DNA of 64,000 nt from Tribonema minus (GCA_017506865.1 JAFCMP010000224.1:248001-312000); one strand, 5' to 3'. Positions 35,567-47,640 are shown, counted from the first letter of the stretch. Numbers and translations: made by a program. Notes: generated by a model not told the origin, from the letters alone.

Positions 35567-36645
35567 TCATGGTGCGCCGCCCTCGCTGCCGCCGCTGCCG
35601 CCCTCCGCCTGCGGCGCGCGCACAACACTGCGCACGCGCACCTCCAGCCCCTGCTCCGTCGCGCGGTGCGTCAGCGAGTGCTTCTCCAGAATGGCCGCCG
35701 CGTCCGCCGCCGCCGCCGCCGCAGCAGCGGAGTCGCCTGCCGCCGCCGCCGCTGCTGCCGGTGCTGGCACCGCCTCCGCCGCCTCGCCCTGGCGCTGCCG
35801 CGCCGCCGCCTCGCGCAGCGACTGCGGCGGCGGCGCCGCGGCGAGGTCGCGCGCGTCGTGGCGGAACGGGCATGCGTTGCCCTTGGCGCAGCGCCCCTGC
35901 GCGAAGAAGCTGCAGGGCGGCGCCGCCGCTGAGCGCTGCTGCTGCGACTGCGCGGCGACGGCAGCGGGCTGCGTGGGGTCCGCCGGGTGCTGCTGGCCGC
36001 AGCGGCCGTCGCACCATGCGTAGCTCGCCCACGCGGGGCACACGGTGCGGCAGCGCGCGGCGGCGGGGTTGTGGCGCCAGGGGCAGCCGTCGCCTTGTCT
36101 GAAGAGGGGGAGAGGGGGGAGGGGGGTTGGGGTTTGAGCGTTGGTGCCGCGTGGCGCAGCAGCTGCTGCCTTGACACTGCAGCACGATGCGCCTGGTGAG
36201 AGTAGGGCACAGTGTGCGGCGGTTTATTGCTGCGCGGCGGTTTATTGCTGCGACATGCTCTGTTTCGATTACGCAGCGTCAGCATCACAGCTTGTCCTTG
36301 TTGAATTACAGCTGCAAGTGTAGACAGCTGCACAGCAGTAGCTGTCGCATTGATGTCGCATGTGTCCGCAACGAAGGATGTCGTGAACTGGTCTATCCAT
36401 TAGGAAAAACACTTGCAGCAACGGAACCTCGAATCGATAATGGTGCTACCATAACTGAAACAAATGCGGCAGTGGACAGCGGCATGTCGGCGCTGAAGCG
36501 AGTCTTACACTCGGCAACATGACATGTATTCAATATCCGACGGCGTCCTGAGCACAGGAAACGAACAGTACGATGAATTGAGCGGATCGTACCTGCAAGC
36601 GGAGGTCATATAGAACACGCAATCTGTCACGCTCCGCTCCGCCAT
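35567..36645 (-). CDS. CCCH zinc-finger protein, ZC3H11-like
   Basis: Two exons on the minus strand, 36593-36645 and 35567-36098, give 194 residues with a phase-2 join. The first exon is tiny but decisive: MAERSVTDCVFYMTSAC joins R-QGDGCPWRHN to make a complete finger C-x7-C-x5-C-x3-H at about residues 9-27. A second finger is CPAWASYAWCDGRCGQQH and a third is CSFFAQGRCAKGNACPFRH. Three N-terminal CCCH fingers in this order and spacing, beginning almost at the start codon, match ZC3H11A, an mRNA-export factor associated with the TREX complex. After the fingers come polyAla and a tail (ILEKHSLTHRATEQGLEVRVRSVV). The family name is inferred from finger layout; the RNA-binding nature is well supported. 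The intron carries a perfect 18 bp tandem duplication. Confidence 0.82.
36216..36251. repeat. Perfect 2 x 18 bp tandem duplication
   Basis: The unit GCGGCGGTTTATTGCTGC occurs at 36216-36233 and again at 36234-36251 without change, inside the intron of the CCCH zinc-finger gene. Perfect identity suggests a recent event. Confidence 0.95.
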
Positions 36646-37215
36646 GGCGCTGTCGTCGCAGCTATCGCTGTCCCGCGCTGGCAGTTGGTGTACTCCCAGT
36701 ACTCCTGTGTCCTATGCCTCTGACAGCTCACAGGACAGGTCCTGTGCACAGCACTGCGATGAAAACTGTAGAGAGAACTTTCGATGCGATGCCGAATCCG
36801 GTGGCGCTGCTACAATGCCGCTGCGCCGTGAGTGTGGTGCAGGTAAAGCTTGCTTGGCGCATGGTTTAGCCCCGAGGCGCAACGTTGCGCCCCCTGTCAT
36901 TTTGGCCCGCAACGCTAACTGGGGCGCGAAATGGCGGGGCGCAACCTCTTCGGCGCAAGGGCAGAGGCTTAGCCACACAGTCCTGGTGTGGAGGAGACTA
37001 CTCTGCGTGTCCAAAGTCACCAGTCCGAGTCAACAACGTACGGTCCAATCAGGGGTTTCCCTCCAGCTTTTAAGTAAATGAAGCACAGTCGGGGTTTTCC
37101 GCTCCTCAAGCGAAAATAATCAAGTACAAATCCGGAGCAAACACACCAATAAGGCGCACGAGACAAATTGGTGCAAGGGCGCTGCCCACGTGTGTTACTT
37201 GCAGACACGCGTGCG
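36646..37215. other. Region between hydrolase 3' end and CCCH gene start
   Basis: These 570 bp should contain the promoter of the CCCH zinc-finger gene and the hydrolase 3' end. No gene is supported. Confidence 0.45.
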
Positions 37216-40200
37216 CTATACAGATACGCCGGGTCCGCGGCGTTGTCGTGGCACGAGACACGCTTCACAAGCGTCGCACAGTGCCTCATTGATCAGCGTG
37301 CACCGACCGCACTCCCATGGCTCCCCCTCCCCCTCAACCGCCGCAGATGCGGCAGCCAGCAAATCCAGCTCTAGATCTGCTGCGGGCCGCGCCGCCTGCG
37401 CCGCGGCCACCACCGGCGCCGCCGCTGCTGCCGCGATGGTAAAAGCGGGCGGTTGGCCTGGCGGCCCTGCCGCAATGCTGCTGGCGCCGCTGCTGCTGCT
37501 GCCAAGCTGCGGCGGCGCCATCGCTGCATGGCTCCCGCTGCTGCTGGCGCTGCCGCTGCTGCTGCTGCGCCCGGAGAACTCTTCGATGATCTCCACGCCG
37601 CGGCAGTCGTGCCGCGCTGCTGCCGCGATGGCGCCCGCGTGCGCCGCGCTGCCGCTGCCCACCACGAGCCCCAGCGGCAGCGGCGGCAGCGCCCCAGCGG
37701 CGCGCAGCGGCGGCGCCGCCAGCGGCGGCGGCGGCAGCAGCAGCTCGTCCACGTCCGACGCGGCGCGGCCCTTGGCAGTGGCAGCGATCGGCGGCGACGA
37801 CGCCGCCGCAGCGCCGGCAGCGGCAGCGGCAGCGGCGGCGCCACTGGCCATGGTGCTGCGTTCCTGAGCAAGCATCTGGAAGAGAGCCGCCTGTATTTCT
37901 ACTTGGCGCTCGGGGTTGCGGCCGTGGCCGTCGAGGAAGCCTGGGTCGCCGTCCATGTTCGCGCCGTCGTCTATGTAGTACATGGGGTCCTCCTGCGCGC
38001 GCGTGAGCGGTGCGCGGGGGGGGGGGCGAGGGGGGGCTAAAATCAGGGTTAGGACTAGCGGGCGGTGCGCGACGAGCACGTCGACAGATCAGGCACCACT
38101 CCGTGTCATGAGTGTTTGTGGCAGTTGCCTGTAGCATCGATGACTGTGACAGTTGCAACTGGTGTCAGTTGCAATGATGCCGCGTGCAACTGTGATGTCT
38201 CCACAGCACGCAGCGGGCACCCGTTCTGCTCTTTACGATGGCCTTGCCACCAGAGCCCCCCATGAATGTTCACCAGCAACTTCAACCGAGTCAGCGACAC
38301 ACTTGTGTCTGGCGGGCAAAAGCATCCTCTCTCTTGAAATAGGTCCTGCATCAGCAAAGCAAGTGCCAGCTTCAAGTGTGTAGGCACGTTCAGCAAAGAA
38401 CTTCAAGTATGGCAATAGACCTACCTGAGACCCCCAACCAGCTGTGCCGAACCAAGGGGGCATCCCCCCTGAGGTGTCTGTCCCTTCCAGCGCCCATTCA
38501 AGGGGTATCTGCAAATAATTCTGTGACAAACGAGCACCGCAAAACCATCCACATCAGCAAACGGCAGAACTGATCAGCATCAACAATCAAATCAGGGCTG
38601 TTGCATGATAAAGTACCAATTGGCGTCCATACATTTGTGGGGAGCTCCTAGGTTATGCAGCCGAATGCACTCAAGTGCATGCTGCGTACAGCTCAAAAGC
38701 CCGGAGTCTACTAAGAAGCCCCCCGGAGCCCCTCGGGCGGAGCGCTGACGCCAAGCGCCACATCCGGATGCTTCCACAGACATGAATCGTCAAGTGGCCA
38801 CAGTTGCAGCGACCGTTGCGTAAGCAACCCTGCACTACTTGGCTGCGCTATGTGAGCTGCGCAATGTGGTGCAATTTTAGTTCTATTATGGCATGAGACT
38901 GGGGCCATCGGCGCCAACGCGTCGACGGCCGCGCTGCCAGAAAGCAGGCCGCACCATCAAAGCGAAACCGCTGTGACGGTTGAGAGCACACGCGCTGCTT
39001 CTGCCTGCACCACGAAACCCTAACCCTAACCCTAACCCTAATGCAGAGGGTGACGGGCTGCTGCGCGACTTTGCGCGAACGGCGCTCGCAGTTGTGGCAG
39101 CAGCCCCGACCCTAACCCTAACCCTACCACACATAACCCTACCCCCGACTCTCACCCTGACCGTAGCCCTGACGCATGCATCCAGATCAGCGCTCGGCAT
39201 CGTGCCCAAACTCTTCAAGTGCTTGCCATGGAAATCTCAGGCACACCTCAGTGGGCACAGCAACTGCAGAGGCATACTGATGATAGTATAGCCTTCCTGG
39301 ACTGTGCAGGTGACATTGATGCCTGGTCGGCAGAGAATACAAATCAGGGCCCAGCTTCAACGCTCAACAACACGACATCTGGTGCCACCTGAGGCAAACT
39401 TCCGCGGGCACAGCGACAGCAGCTTGTCGTGCCAGGTATGCGACCTTGCGGCCTTAGGGTGACGGGTTAGGGTAAAGAGGTAAAATTGGGGTGAGTTAGG
39501 GTTACACCTAGAGTTAGGGGTCAGGGTTGAGGGTTAGGGTTAGGGTTAGGTTAGGGTTAGGGTTCGGCAACGGGTCTCCAGGCGCCTGTACTACCTGAGG
39601 CAAATCTCCATGGGCACTTGAGCGAGCAACCTTGTCGTGCGAGGCATGCAACCTTGCGCCCCTAGGGTTACGGTGAGGGTTAGGGTCAGGGTTTAGAATT
39701 CGGGTGTGGGTTAGGGTTACGGTTTGAGATTAGGGTTGGGATGAGAGATGAGGTTAGGCCTAGGGTGAGAGGGATTAGGGCAGGTTTAGAATCGCCACTT
39801 GGCTGCTGTGTTGTACACTTTTTATTCAAGTATCGCTCAGGGCGCGCAAAAGCCCAGATGAATGGTATCTTACTTGAAGCTTGCTGTACGGAATCTACTT
39901 GTCGTGTGACAGTCTGAAAGTGTCTCAATGACAGCCACTCAAACGCCGCCGCCGCCAAATGGCATCTCGGGATGTGCATGGCGGCTGTACATGCGTGGAC
40001 TCTCGCACAGGACACTGCAAATGCTTTCCTGGCGTCAGCTCAAGTACACAAGTGTACATGGGTATGCTTCCAAGGTACGTCGAGGAGTATGTACATGTGA
40101 ACATACGCCACCCACAACATGCGCTGTAGATTAAGTGAACTCGCAATGCACCACCAGAAGCACACACACAGCTACGGCATGTACCTGTAGGAATATGTAT

Positions 40201-43200
40201 ATGCTGTCGTGCAGGAAGTCGGGCCTCTGGCTGTTGTGGTCGCCGTCCACCAAAACCTGTGGCAGCGAGCAACGCAGGGGGTAGGCAGGTACGCACTGCG
40301 CTGAGCACTGAGGCAGTTCAGAGGGTGGGGTGGGCACTTCAGCACTTCGACATACAGCGGGGTGGGCTAAGGTAAGGCGCAGAGGACGAACTTTTAGCCT
40401 CGGCCCTCTACAAACCCCTGATTCGAAGAGGTAGAGCAAGAGACACGTGAAGGTGGGGCAGGTTCCCTGTAGCTCAGGTGTGCTGGTGCTGCAGTACTGA
40501 GGTGAGGATGAGGCGAGCACTGCTGCTTACGTTTCTGCCATACGTGCACCAGCGTTCATTGCGGGCCATAGTGTTAGCAACCCTAACCTTAGCCCTACCC
40601 CTAACCTTTGCCAATTTGCTGTCGCAGCGTGCGCTGCAGTAACGGGTCAGCCACCTTGCGGTGGGCAACCGCAACTTTGTTGTGTCTTGCCACCTACAGC
40701 GATGCGCCGTCGAACATCCAAGCCAGGAGAAATGTATGGTGGTACTGTTTGACTCGTGGCCAATCGCTGCAGCAGCGGCGACCACAGTTACTGGTGGAAG
40801 GCACTTGCGGCAAACCATCCCTTGTCACCTAGAGCTCTACGGTCTTTTAATTCGTTTTCATATGGGGCTCACCAGGTTTTTATCGCCCGCGTAGGCGTCG
40901 TGTATTTGCTGCGAGTGGTGCGCGCGGATGAAGTCGTCGCCGGTGGCGTGGACAAAGAGGGCGGGGATGTAGGTGCGGTTGGCGTGCTCTATCGGGCACA
41001 GGTCCTGCGAGAACAACGCGCAGAGGCACGCGCGTCACCGACACGTACGTCGCGCGTGCATCTTCAAGTGCACATCTTCAAGTGCGAACTGCATGCAGCA
41101 CGCAGCAGAAGACGTTGCGGGGTCCTTTGCGGCGCACAAGCCGTCACGCGCCATGCGTGCGTCCTACGAGTGCGCCTTCGTGGGCCTGTGCACTCTGAAC
41201 GCAAAAAACAAACAAACAGGGCAAGACGTGGCAGCAGCCACCAGCATTTTTCAGTGGCGCATGGGCTTTGCGGGCTGAGGTTGGGAGTTGCAGGCGAGAA
41301 CTGGTGGGCATTTTTTTGCATCTCCTGATGCCAGGCGTCGCTAACCCTAACCCTGAACCTTAGTGTAACATGCATGCCTGCGCAGCGCAGCGCGACGCTA
41401 CCCTGGCCGCAACACAATGCGGAGCGGCCAAACATGCGCTCTCCGTCTGCTGTTGAACTTTGCCTCTGCTGCAAGGTGGCGTTCAGTTGAAAAAGCCCGA
41501 CTCGTCTCTCCGGGCTGCGGCGGCGGCGAGGGCGCCTTGATGTTGAAGTCGGAGGCGAAGCGCACGCTGCCGCCACGTTGTTCGACGCGCCACAGCGCGG
41601 CCAGTTTCAAAACTTTTTTTGTTTACCTTCATGTTGAAGTTGGTGGCGCGCGCCTTGCTCGCGCATACCGTGCGCAGCGCGGCGTTTGCCATGAGGCGCG
41701 GCACAACCACGGCTAGGCCAACTTCATCAAAAGATCACCTTGATGTTGAAGTTGGCGGCGCGCGCCACGTCCGCGCATACCATGCGCAGCGCGAAGTTGG
41801 CCACGAGGCGCGGCACGGCGAGTCCTGCGTCAAAGAAAACAACTTCACCTTTGTCAACTTCAATAAAGAAGCTCACCTTGATGTTGAAGTTGGCGGCGCG
41901 CGCCACGCTCGCGCGCACCATGCGCAGCGCGACGTTGGCCACAAGGCGCGGCACGGCGAGCCCTGCGTCGCGGCCGCGCTGCACCATCTCGTTGGCCAAC
42001 AGCGTCAGGTCCGCAAACGCGCTGTCGAGGACCATGGCCGCGATGCCTGAGAGAGGCAGAAGGCGGAGCGAGAGGTGAGAGGCGGGGGCAGGCGCTGAGC
42101 ACTGCTGCTGATGTGCCTCATAGAGCCATCAAGGGAAGTGAGAGAGCTGCGCCATTGCGCTATGCAGGCAACAGCGCCAGGTCCGCAAACGCGCTGTCGA
42201 CGACCATGGCGGCGATGCCTGCACGCGCACGCCGCCGAGCAACTAAACCAAACCGATCCATACTTTGTGTTCTGATGATGGGGAGCACAGCTTGTACGTA
42301 TGATTCTCCAAACTTCAAAGGTTGTAGGTGTCTCAAATGTCAGAAGGTATGCAGAGGCGGAGCTGGGCGCCGATGCCGCTGTGTATAGTATAGTGTATAG
42401 TATAGAGGGGCGCGAGTGTGCGCTCCTGAAGAAGTTGAGGTATAGAGAGCGCTGCGCCTAGTGGCCGCCAGCAGCTTGGGTCCGCATATGCGGTAAAGCG
42501 CACCACAGGCGATGCGGAACGAACACCTTTCAAGACTGCGGGCAAGTGAGTGGTCTCACGATTTGAGTGCTGTGCCACGTGCGCTAAACTCTAACCCTAA
42601 CCCTAACCCTAGTAGAGTTCTGAGCAAGTGCTCTAAAGAGCACAGCTGACCCGCGGACATGGAACTTAGTCGCCTGTGATTCCTAGAGGCAAACTGTTTT
42701 GATTTTTTGAAGCCGGGCATTGAAGTGGACAGTTGAGTTTAATATTTCTGCGTCGCCGTGCCGGCACACGTAGTGGCAGCGAAAACAAAACAAGGCGCGC
42801 ACTGCTAACAAAAAACGTTGTGAGAAACAAGCTGAACTCCTATCAATGACATGGGTCCCTGCCGTGGTTGCGGCATTCATGGTGCATTTGCACCTCGGAT
42901 GTCTATGACAGGCGCGAAATCGAATGAAATCAAAGTTTGAAGTGGTGAAAGAAGGCTTGTGGCTGGGTCCCTGTAGCGCTGCAGCAGCGCAGTCGCGGCC
43001 ACCCATGTGAGTTGAATTTGGAATAAAATGTACCTGGATCCCTGTCGCCGTGCAGCAGTGCAGTGGCAGCGCCCATGCTGCGGCCCCAGAGTGCCACCGC
43101 ACCAACGTCGCCGGATGCACGCAAGTGGTTGATGACGGCGCCCTGAGGCCAGCGGGGAAGCGTCACAGGCAAGTTGAAGTTTGACAACAACACTGTTGAA

Positions 43201-46200
43201 GTAGTGGTAAGGGTGCTGAGCATAGCGCAAATCTAGCACATGCCAGTATAAACGATGTGAACGTCGATGACGGCGCCCTGAGGACAGCGGGGCAGCGCCA
43301 CAAGCAAGTTCAGGCACAACATAGTTGGAGTAGCGGGTGGGTTAGGGTTAGGGTTAGGCGGCCTTCCATCATGAGCCTGGCTCACACAGCATGTTCAAAG
43401 AGCTTGAAGCGCCACCGCGCCGACGTCACCGGATGCGCGCAAGTGGTCGATGACGGCACCCTGAGGGCAAGTGAGCAGCGTCACAATCAAGTTGAAGTAG
43501 TGGTGAGGGTGCTGAGCACAGCACGCGGCGGCATGCTTGATCGATCTGCTGTGAGCTAACACTTCAAATAGCCCCCACCCTACCCCTGAGCCCTACATGC
43601 CTCAAAGTTGTCTTATATCTAACACCCTGATGTTGACCTGAGCCCCTACCGCTTGAAAAACTCCTGCACAACTTACTGCACTCTTGACGTGCAGGTTGCA
43701 CTCACCAAGCCATCCTACTTTTAAGTTTGCTTCTGTACAACACCCTTACATGAGCCCTACCCTCATACTTCAGCACAACTTTCACTTTATGGATACAGTA
43801 ACTCCAGTACAAGTTGTGATGCTTCACTGTTGAAGTACGTGTTGCACTCACCAGGTTGTCCCTCTCCCAGTAATATCTACTTCTCAGTTTGTTCCTTTGT
43901 GTAAAACCTTGAACTTGACCGGAACCACACATGTACTCAGTGCACCTTACTTTTGACTTTATGGATACAGTACTCTAGATAAGCACTTCACTGTTGAAGT
44001 ATGTGTTGCACTCACCAAGTCGTCCCTCTCCCAGTACCCCAGGCTGACGTACTCGCCGTCGCTCATGCCACTGCCGCTGCAGTCAAAGGCCAGCAGCGTG
44101 GCGCCCAGCGACAGCACCAGCGCCAGCTGCGGCAGCGCCTCTGGGCGAGCGCTGCTGTTGCCGTGCAGGTACACCACGCACGGCAGTTGCTGCAGAGTAC
44201 AGCGGCGACGAGAGTGTGGCAAAGGCAGCGTGAGTGTAATGGCACCGTACGCATGGCAGTTAGATGCTGCCTCAGTCCTAACCCTAGTCCTCGGGTAAGA
44301 CAGCTGCGCCGGACGAGTGCTGCTGTTGCCGTGCAGGTACAGCAGTTGCTGCGCAGCGGCGAAAAGCTTGAAGTGAAAGCACTGAGTGTATGGCAACCAG
44401 TTTGAAAAGCTGCATCCCAGTAGCCCTGACCCTACTCCTAGGGTAAGACAGCTGCGGCAGCGCCTCCGGCCGAGCGCTGCTGTTGCCGCGCAGGTACGCC
44501 ACGCACGTCAGGTGCGGCACATCACAGCGGTGAAGAGAATGTGATGAAGGCAGTGCACGTATGAAGGCACTGTATGCATGGCAGCTGCTCGTTTTCTCGC
44601 TGAATCTTCCCTTAGTCCCAACCCTAGTCCTAGGGCAAGACAGCTGCGGCGACACCTCCGGACGAGCGCTGCTGCTGCATGCAGGTGACCACGCACGGTA
44701 GTTGCTGCGCACGGGCGGAAAGCTCGTGGTTAAGGCGCCGCACAGTTGCAAGCTGCAGCAGGGCAAGCGGTTCTCGCGCAGCAAACTGACAGCAGTCCTG
44801 GCCCTAGCCCTCAAGGATCGGCTACAGAATCACACTCGCAGTGTTGTGAACTGCCTCCAAACTGCTTCTGATTTTTTTTCGAACACCATGTACTGTTTGC
44901 AGACTCCCGGGGCTGCTGTCGGGACGGCTTGCGCCTTCTTGAGGCACCAGCACGCTTGCAGCCCACAACCGCAAGTTCGTACTGCCGCGTTGGAAAACTT
45001 GAAGTTGAGGATGGGGTCGCCCGTCCCAGCCTAGCAGCACCGTTGCGCTGGCAGCGACCGCACCTTCTGCGGCAGTTGCTGCGCGCCACCCATCAGGAGG
45101 CGGGGCTCCCCCAGGGGCTGCGCTTGAGCGCTGAGCACTGTGGAGCTGAGGAAAAAAATCTAACCCTAACCCCAAGAACAAACACGGCGGAGCACTTGGG
45201 GACAGTCGCTTGCGGCAGCAGCGCTCACCTCCGCCACACGCCACCCATCGGGGGGGGGGGGGGGGGGGGGGGGCTCCCAGGGGCTGCGCTTGAACGCTGC
45301 TGCGCACTGTTGAGCACTGGGGACAGGCACTGTGGAGCACTAGCGTGCGGCAGCAGCACTCACCTCAGCTACACGCCACCCGTCGGGCTCCCAGTGGCTG
45401 CACTTGAGCGCCATGCCGCGCGGGTTGGTAAGCTCAAAGTCGCTGCGGCGGAACGCGCGGCCGTTGAACTTGAACTTGCGCGGCCCCAACGACCCTATCG
45501 AGTACCTGCGGGGGGGGGGGGGGGGGGGGGGGGGTAGGTATGTGTGCACGTCACGATGAGCAGTGCGCGTGAGCTGCAGGATGAGACAACTAAATGTATG
45601 TTGACATGTGCACATGTGCTAACCTCGCGTGCGCTCATCGGGCGCCAACACGCATGTGCGCATGTGATCACACTGAAGTGCTGTCCTTATCCCAATGGCC
45701 TCGACTGATCAAAGTAAGGCATGGGTCGGGCCACGGTGGCCCACATTTATGATCACACTCCAGAGTTGGGACGAACCCTAACCCTAACCCCCCCTTGCAA
45801 TGCTACAAAGGCGCTGCCGCCATGCCCGAATTATACGTAGCGAGCAAGGTGGTATGAACGTCAAGTACGCGATATGTGCACCTGAATTCCCGAATGACAG
45901 CGTTCACCACATCTGCATATCCTCGCCCGTGCGCTCCTCAAGAACCCACCCAAGTACAAACTTCAACATAAACTTCAAGCTCAGGTACCGTCATGTGCCA
46001 AATAAGGCCGGTCGGTCAAAGATTTAGAATGGTCAAAAAAAGCACTCGGACACTGAATAAGGACCACGCAAAAAAAGCACCAGGCGCAATTAGGACAGGG
46101 CCCTCAAAACACCTCCAATTGGGCACTATATGACCATCAGCGAGACCTGCAATACAGTGCGTGTCTGCTTTGTTTCGCGTTGCACGATCCCGGAAACACA

Positions 46201-47380
46201 CTTGAAGTTGCATTGACGCGAAAAACGATTTCGCGCCAAGCGGCTGCATCACACAGTGGTCAAAGACAGCTCAAAATCTTAAGGGTGTTATCTCCACCCG
46301 CGAGCCCCAACAGCAGCACTAGCAATACCACCTCCAGCTCCATCCTCACATTCAGACGTGGAGGTACTTGCTTGCTTTCCAAATGATGTGCAAGCCACAA
46401 TAGGGTAACCACACAAAAAGTACCACCAGGCCTAAATAGGAATGCCCAAAAAAACACCCAGGCCTAATAAGGATCGGTGCCCGGTACGCTCCTAATTCTT
46501 GACTGACCGGCCTAATTTGGCACATGACGGTAGCGGACCTGGCGCTCGGAGGCCGAATGACAGCGCTCACCACCTCCACATGGCCCCGCCACCCCAACTC
46601 CTCAAGCGTCACTGAAAAGGAATTCACTAATGCAAACTTCAACATGGATTTCAGGCATACATGGGCGTTTGCCATCTCAGCATGTGCCGGCCAGCACGAC
46701 CTTTAAGGCGTCTCTGACTGCAAGTCCACGAGTACAACTTCAACAACGACTTCCTGTACAGGCCAGCTGATGCTTGTACAGTCAGCACCGGCTTTATTTC
46801 TACAAATCTATGTACTCGGAAGTATACTAAGTACACATTGCGCGAACCTCGCTCTCAGCAGCCGTGTAACACCTAGAGCTCACCAGCTCCAAGTCCCCCG
46901 CCACCGCGAGTCCTCGAGTACGAGTCAGAGTGACCAGACTTCAAGTGCGCATACGCCATGCGCACCTGGCTCTCGGCGGCCGTATGATAGCATTCACCAG
47001 CTCCATGTACTCTGCCACCACGAGTCCCCCGAGTACGAGTCAGAGTGACCAAACTTCAAGTGCGCCCACGCCATGCGCACCTGGCTCTCGGCAGCCGTAT
47101 GATCGCGTTAAGCAGCTGCGCGTAGCCCGCCACCACGAGTCCTCGAGTACGAGTCAGATTAACCACACTTCAAGTGCGCACATGCCCCGCAACCTGCGCA
47201 CCTGGCTCTCGGCGGCCGTATTATCGCATTCACCAGCTCCGCGTAGCCCGCCTTTGCCATCTGCAGATACGACATGTCGTCGCCATCAGGGTCGATGCCG
47301 GCACCGTCCTCTGCCGCGGTGAGCGCGCTGCTGCGCCTGTCGCCGCCCTGCTGCCTGTCCTGCGCCGCCGCCGCCAGCAT
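37216..47380 (-). CDS. Alpha/beta hydrolase with C-terminal RanBP2-type zinc finger
   Basis: Eight exons on the minus strand, 47202-47380, 45364-45505, 44016-44189, 43034-43142, 41877-42046, 40873-41004, 40185-40256 and 37216-37992, all close in frame (about 584 residues). The fold is a serine hydrolase of the protist/plant group that begins YxELxNAIIRPPR, then KFKFNGRAFRRSDFELTNPR. The oxyanion motif is YLHGNSS, the nucleophile elbow GRSMG (Ser about 187), and acid and base are in HATGDD and DGDHNSQRP (His about 309). The large last exon adds a low-complexity Ala/Ser/Pro linker and ends with WECGRCTLINEALCDACEAC, a RanBP2 zinc finger (C-x2-C-x10-C-x2-C with N) that binds ubiquitin or RNA in other proteins. 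Substrate unknown. An acceptor-like CAG just upstream of the chosen ATG suggests an earlier exon, so the N-terminus is provisional. Introns total about 8.4 kb and are crowded with junction copies. Confidence 0.87.
39016..39180. repeat. Interstitial telomere-like CCCTAA tracts
   Basis: Four uninterrupted CCCTAA units are at 39016-39041, and further units with changes at 39107-39127 and to about 39170. They lie in the last intron of the hydrolase gene, far from any chromosome end visible here. Confidence 0.9.
39455..39780. repeat. Interstitial telomere-like TTAGGG tracts, opposite orientation
   Basis: Degenerate TTAGGG arrays at about 39455-39570 and 39660-39780 are on the opposite strand to those at 39.0-39.2 kb. 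The two are linked by a repeated AACCTTGCG-containing phrase near 39442 and 39650. All are in the same intron. Confidence 0.85.
41530..41960 (-). repeat. Tandem copies of hydrolase exon 5 donor edge
   Basis: The end of exon 5 (plus-strand CACCTTGATGTTGAAGTTGG from 41874, then CGCGCGCCACGCTCGCGCG and CACGGCGAG) is repeated at about 41736 and 41628 with donor-like CACCTTG or TACCTTC, and more weakly at 41538. Unit length is about 110-140 bp. The most distant copy translates to a look-alike (FASDFNIK) but lacks the GT. Confidence 0.88.
42000..42235 (-). repeat. Copy of hydrolase exon 5 acceptor edge
   Basis: CAGGTCCGCAAACGCGCTGT and the following CATGGCCGCGATGCCTG acceptor at about 42005-42048 recur at about 42178-42221 with few changes (CATGGCGGCGATGCCTG). 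The copy lies in intron 4. Confidence 0.9.
42945..43500 (-). repeat. Copies of hydrolase exon 4 donor and acceptor edges
   Basis: Donor side: the edge near 43030-43080 is copied at about 42955-43015. Acceptor side: GATGACGGCGCCCTGAGG at 43130-43147 recurs at about 43263-43281 and 43449-43466. Each copy is followed by GCGTCAC/GCGCCAC and a GTTGAAGT-type block. Exon 4 is therefore flanked by copies of its own two edges. Confidence 0.85.
43690..44710 (-). repeat. Copies of hydrolase exon 3 donor and acceptor edges
   Basis: Donor side: TTGCACTCACCAAGTCGTCC at 44007 recurs near 43850 and 43697 in degraded form. Acceptor side: the CGAGCGCTGCTGTTGCCGTGCAGGTACACC segment at about 44147 is repeated near 44313, 44472 and 44663. 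Between copies are CCTAACCCTAGTCCTNGGGNAAGACAGCTGCG phrases, which themselves repeat three times. Confidence 0.85.
45070..45410 (-). repeat. Copies of hydrolase exon 2 donor edge with G-run expansion
   Basis: The exon 2 end with CACGCCACCCGTCGGGCTCC at about 45372 is echoed at about 45238 and 45083. In the middle copy the GGG has expanded to a 24-base G-run (45250-45273). Each copy is followed by GCTGCGCTTGA and a GAGCACTG motif. Confidence 0.82.
45510..45534 (-). repeat. 25-base C-homopolymer just before an acceptor
   Basis: In gene orientation this is a run of C ending two bases before the CAG acceptor of hydrolase exon 2 (AG at 45506-45507), so it occupies the polypyrimidine-tract position. 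Confidence 0.85.
46840..47270 (-). repeat. Tandem array copying hydrolase exon 1 donor edge
   Basis: The donor edge near 47195-47250 (GCGCACCTGGCTCTCGGCGG, then ATTCACCAGCTCC) recurs at about 47077 and 46961, and in decayed form at 46842 and 46535. Unit length is about 116-120 bp and each unit includes CACGAGTCC, TCGAGTACGAGTCAGA and ACTTCAAGTGCGC. Confidence 0.92.
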
Positions 47381-47640
47381 GGAGTGCCGGTCGTTGCCTG
47401 CGGCGCCGCGCGCCACGCAACAAGTGTCAATGGTGGCGGCGGCGTGTGGCCCCAAATTAGGGTTAGGGTTAGGGTTAGGGTAACCCTAAGTGTGCACGCA
47501 GAGGCACACACAGGGTGTGCGCGGTCGCGCGGCTTCAGAGTGCACATACATACCATCTGCATTCCCCCACGATGAATGGAGTGCCGGTCGTTGCCTGCAG
47601 CGCCGCAAGCCGCAGAACGACCGTTGGTCGCTGTCAACGG
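47380..47640 (-). repeat. Duplication around the first recognised hydrolase exon and inverted telomere tract
   Basis: GAGTGCCGGTCGTTGCCTGC and following GC-rich sequence at 47382 are repeated at 47579. The segment GCAG|GCAACGACCGGCACTCC in gene orientation could be the true acceptor of this exon. Between the copies, 47457-47490 is four TTAGGG units running straight into TAACCCTAA, a head-to-head telomere-like junction. Confidence 0.82.

Noticed and set aside
35301-36102. Plus-strand frames of 240-245 codons opposite the CCCH zinc-finger gene
   Set aside because: Ala/Arg/Pro-rich antisense shadows; the minus strand encodes three complete CCCH fingers.
39016-39780. A true chromosome end or telomere fusion
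   Set aside because: The tracts are short, in both orientations, and lie inside an intron of a gene whose exons continue on both sides.
41398-41610. Possible extra hydrolase exon reading VRFASDFNIK
   Set aside because: It is a degenerate copy of the exon 5 edge without a GT donor; the verified exons 5 and 6 join in frame without it.
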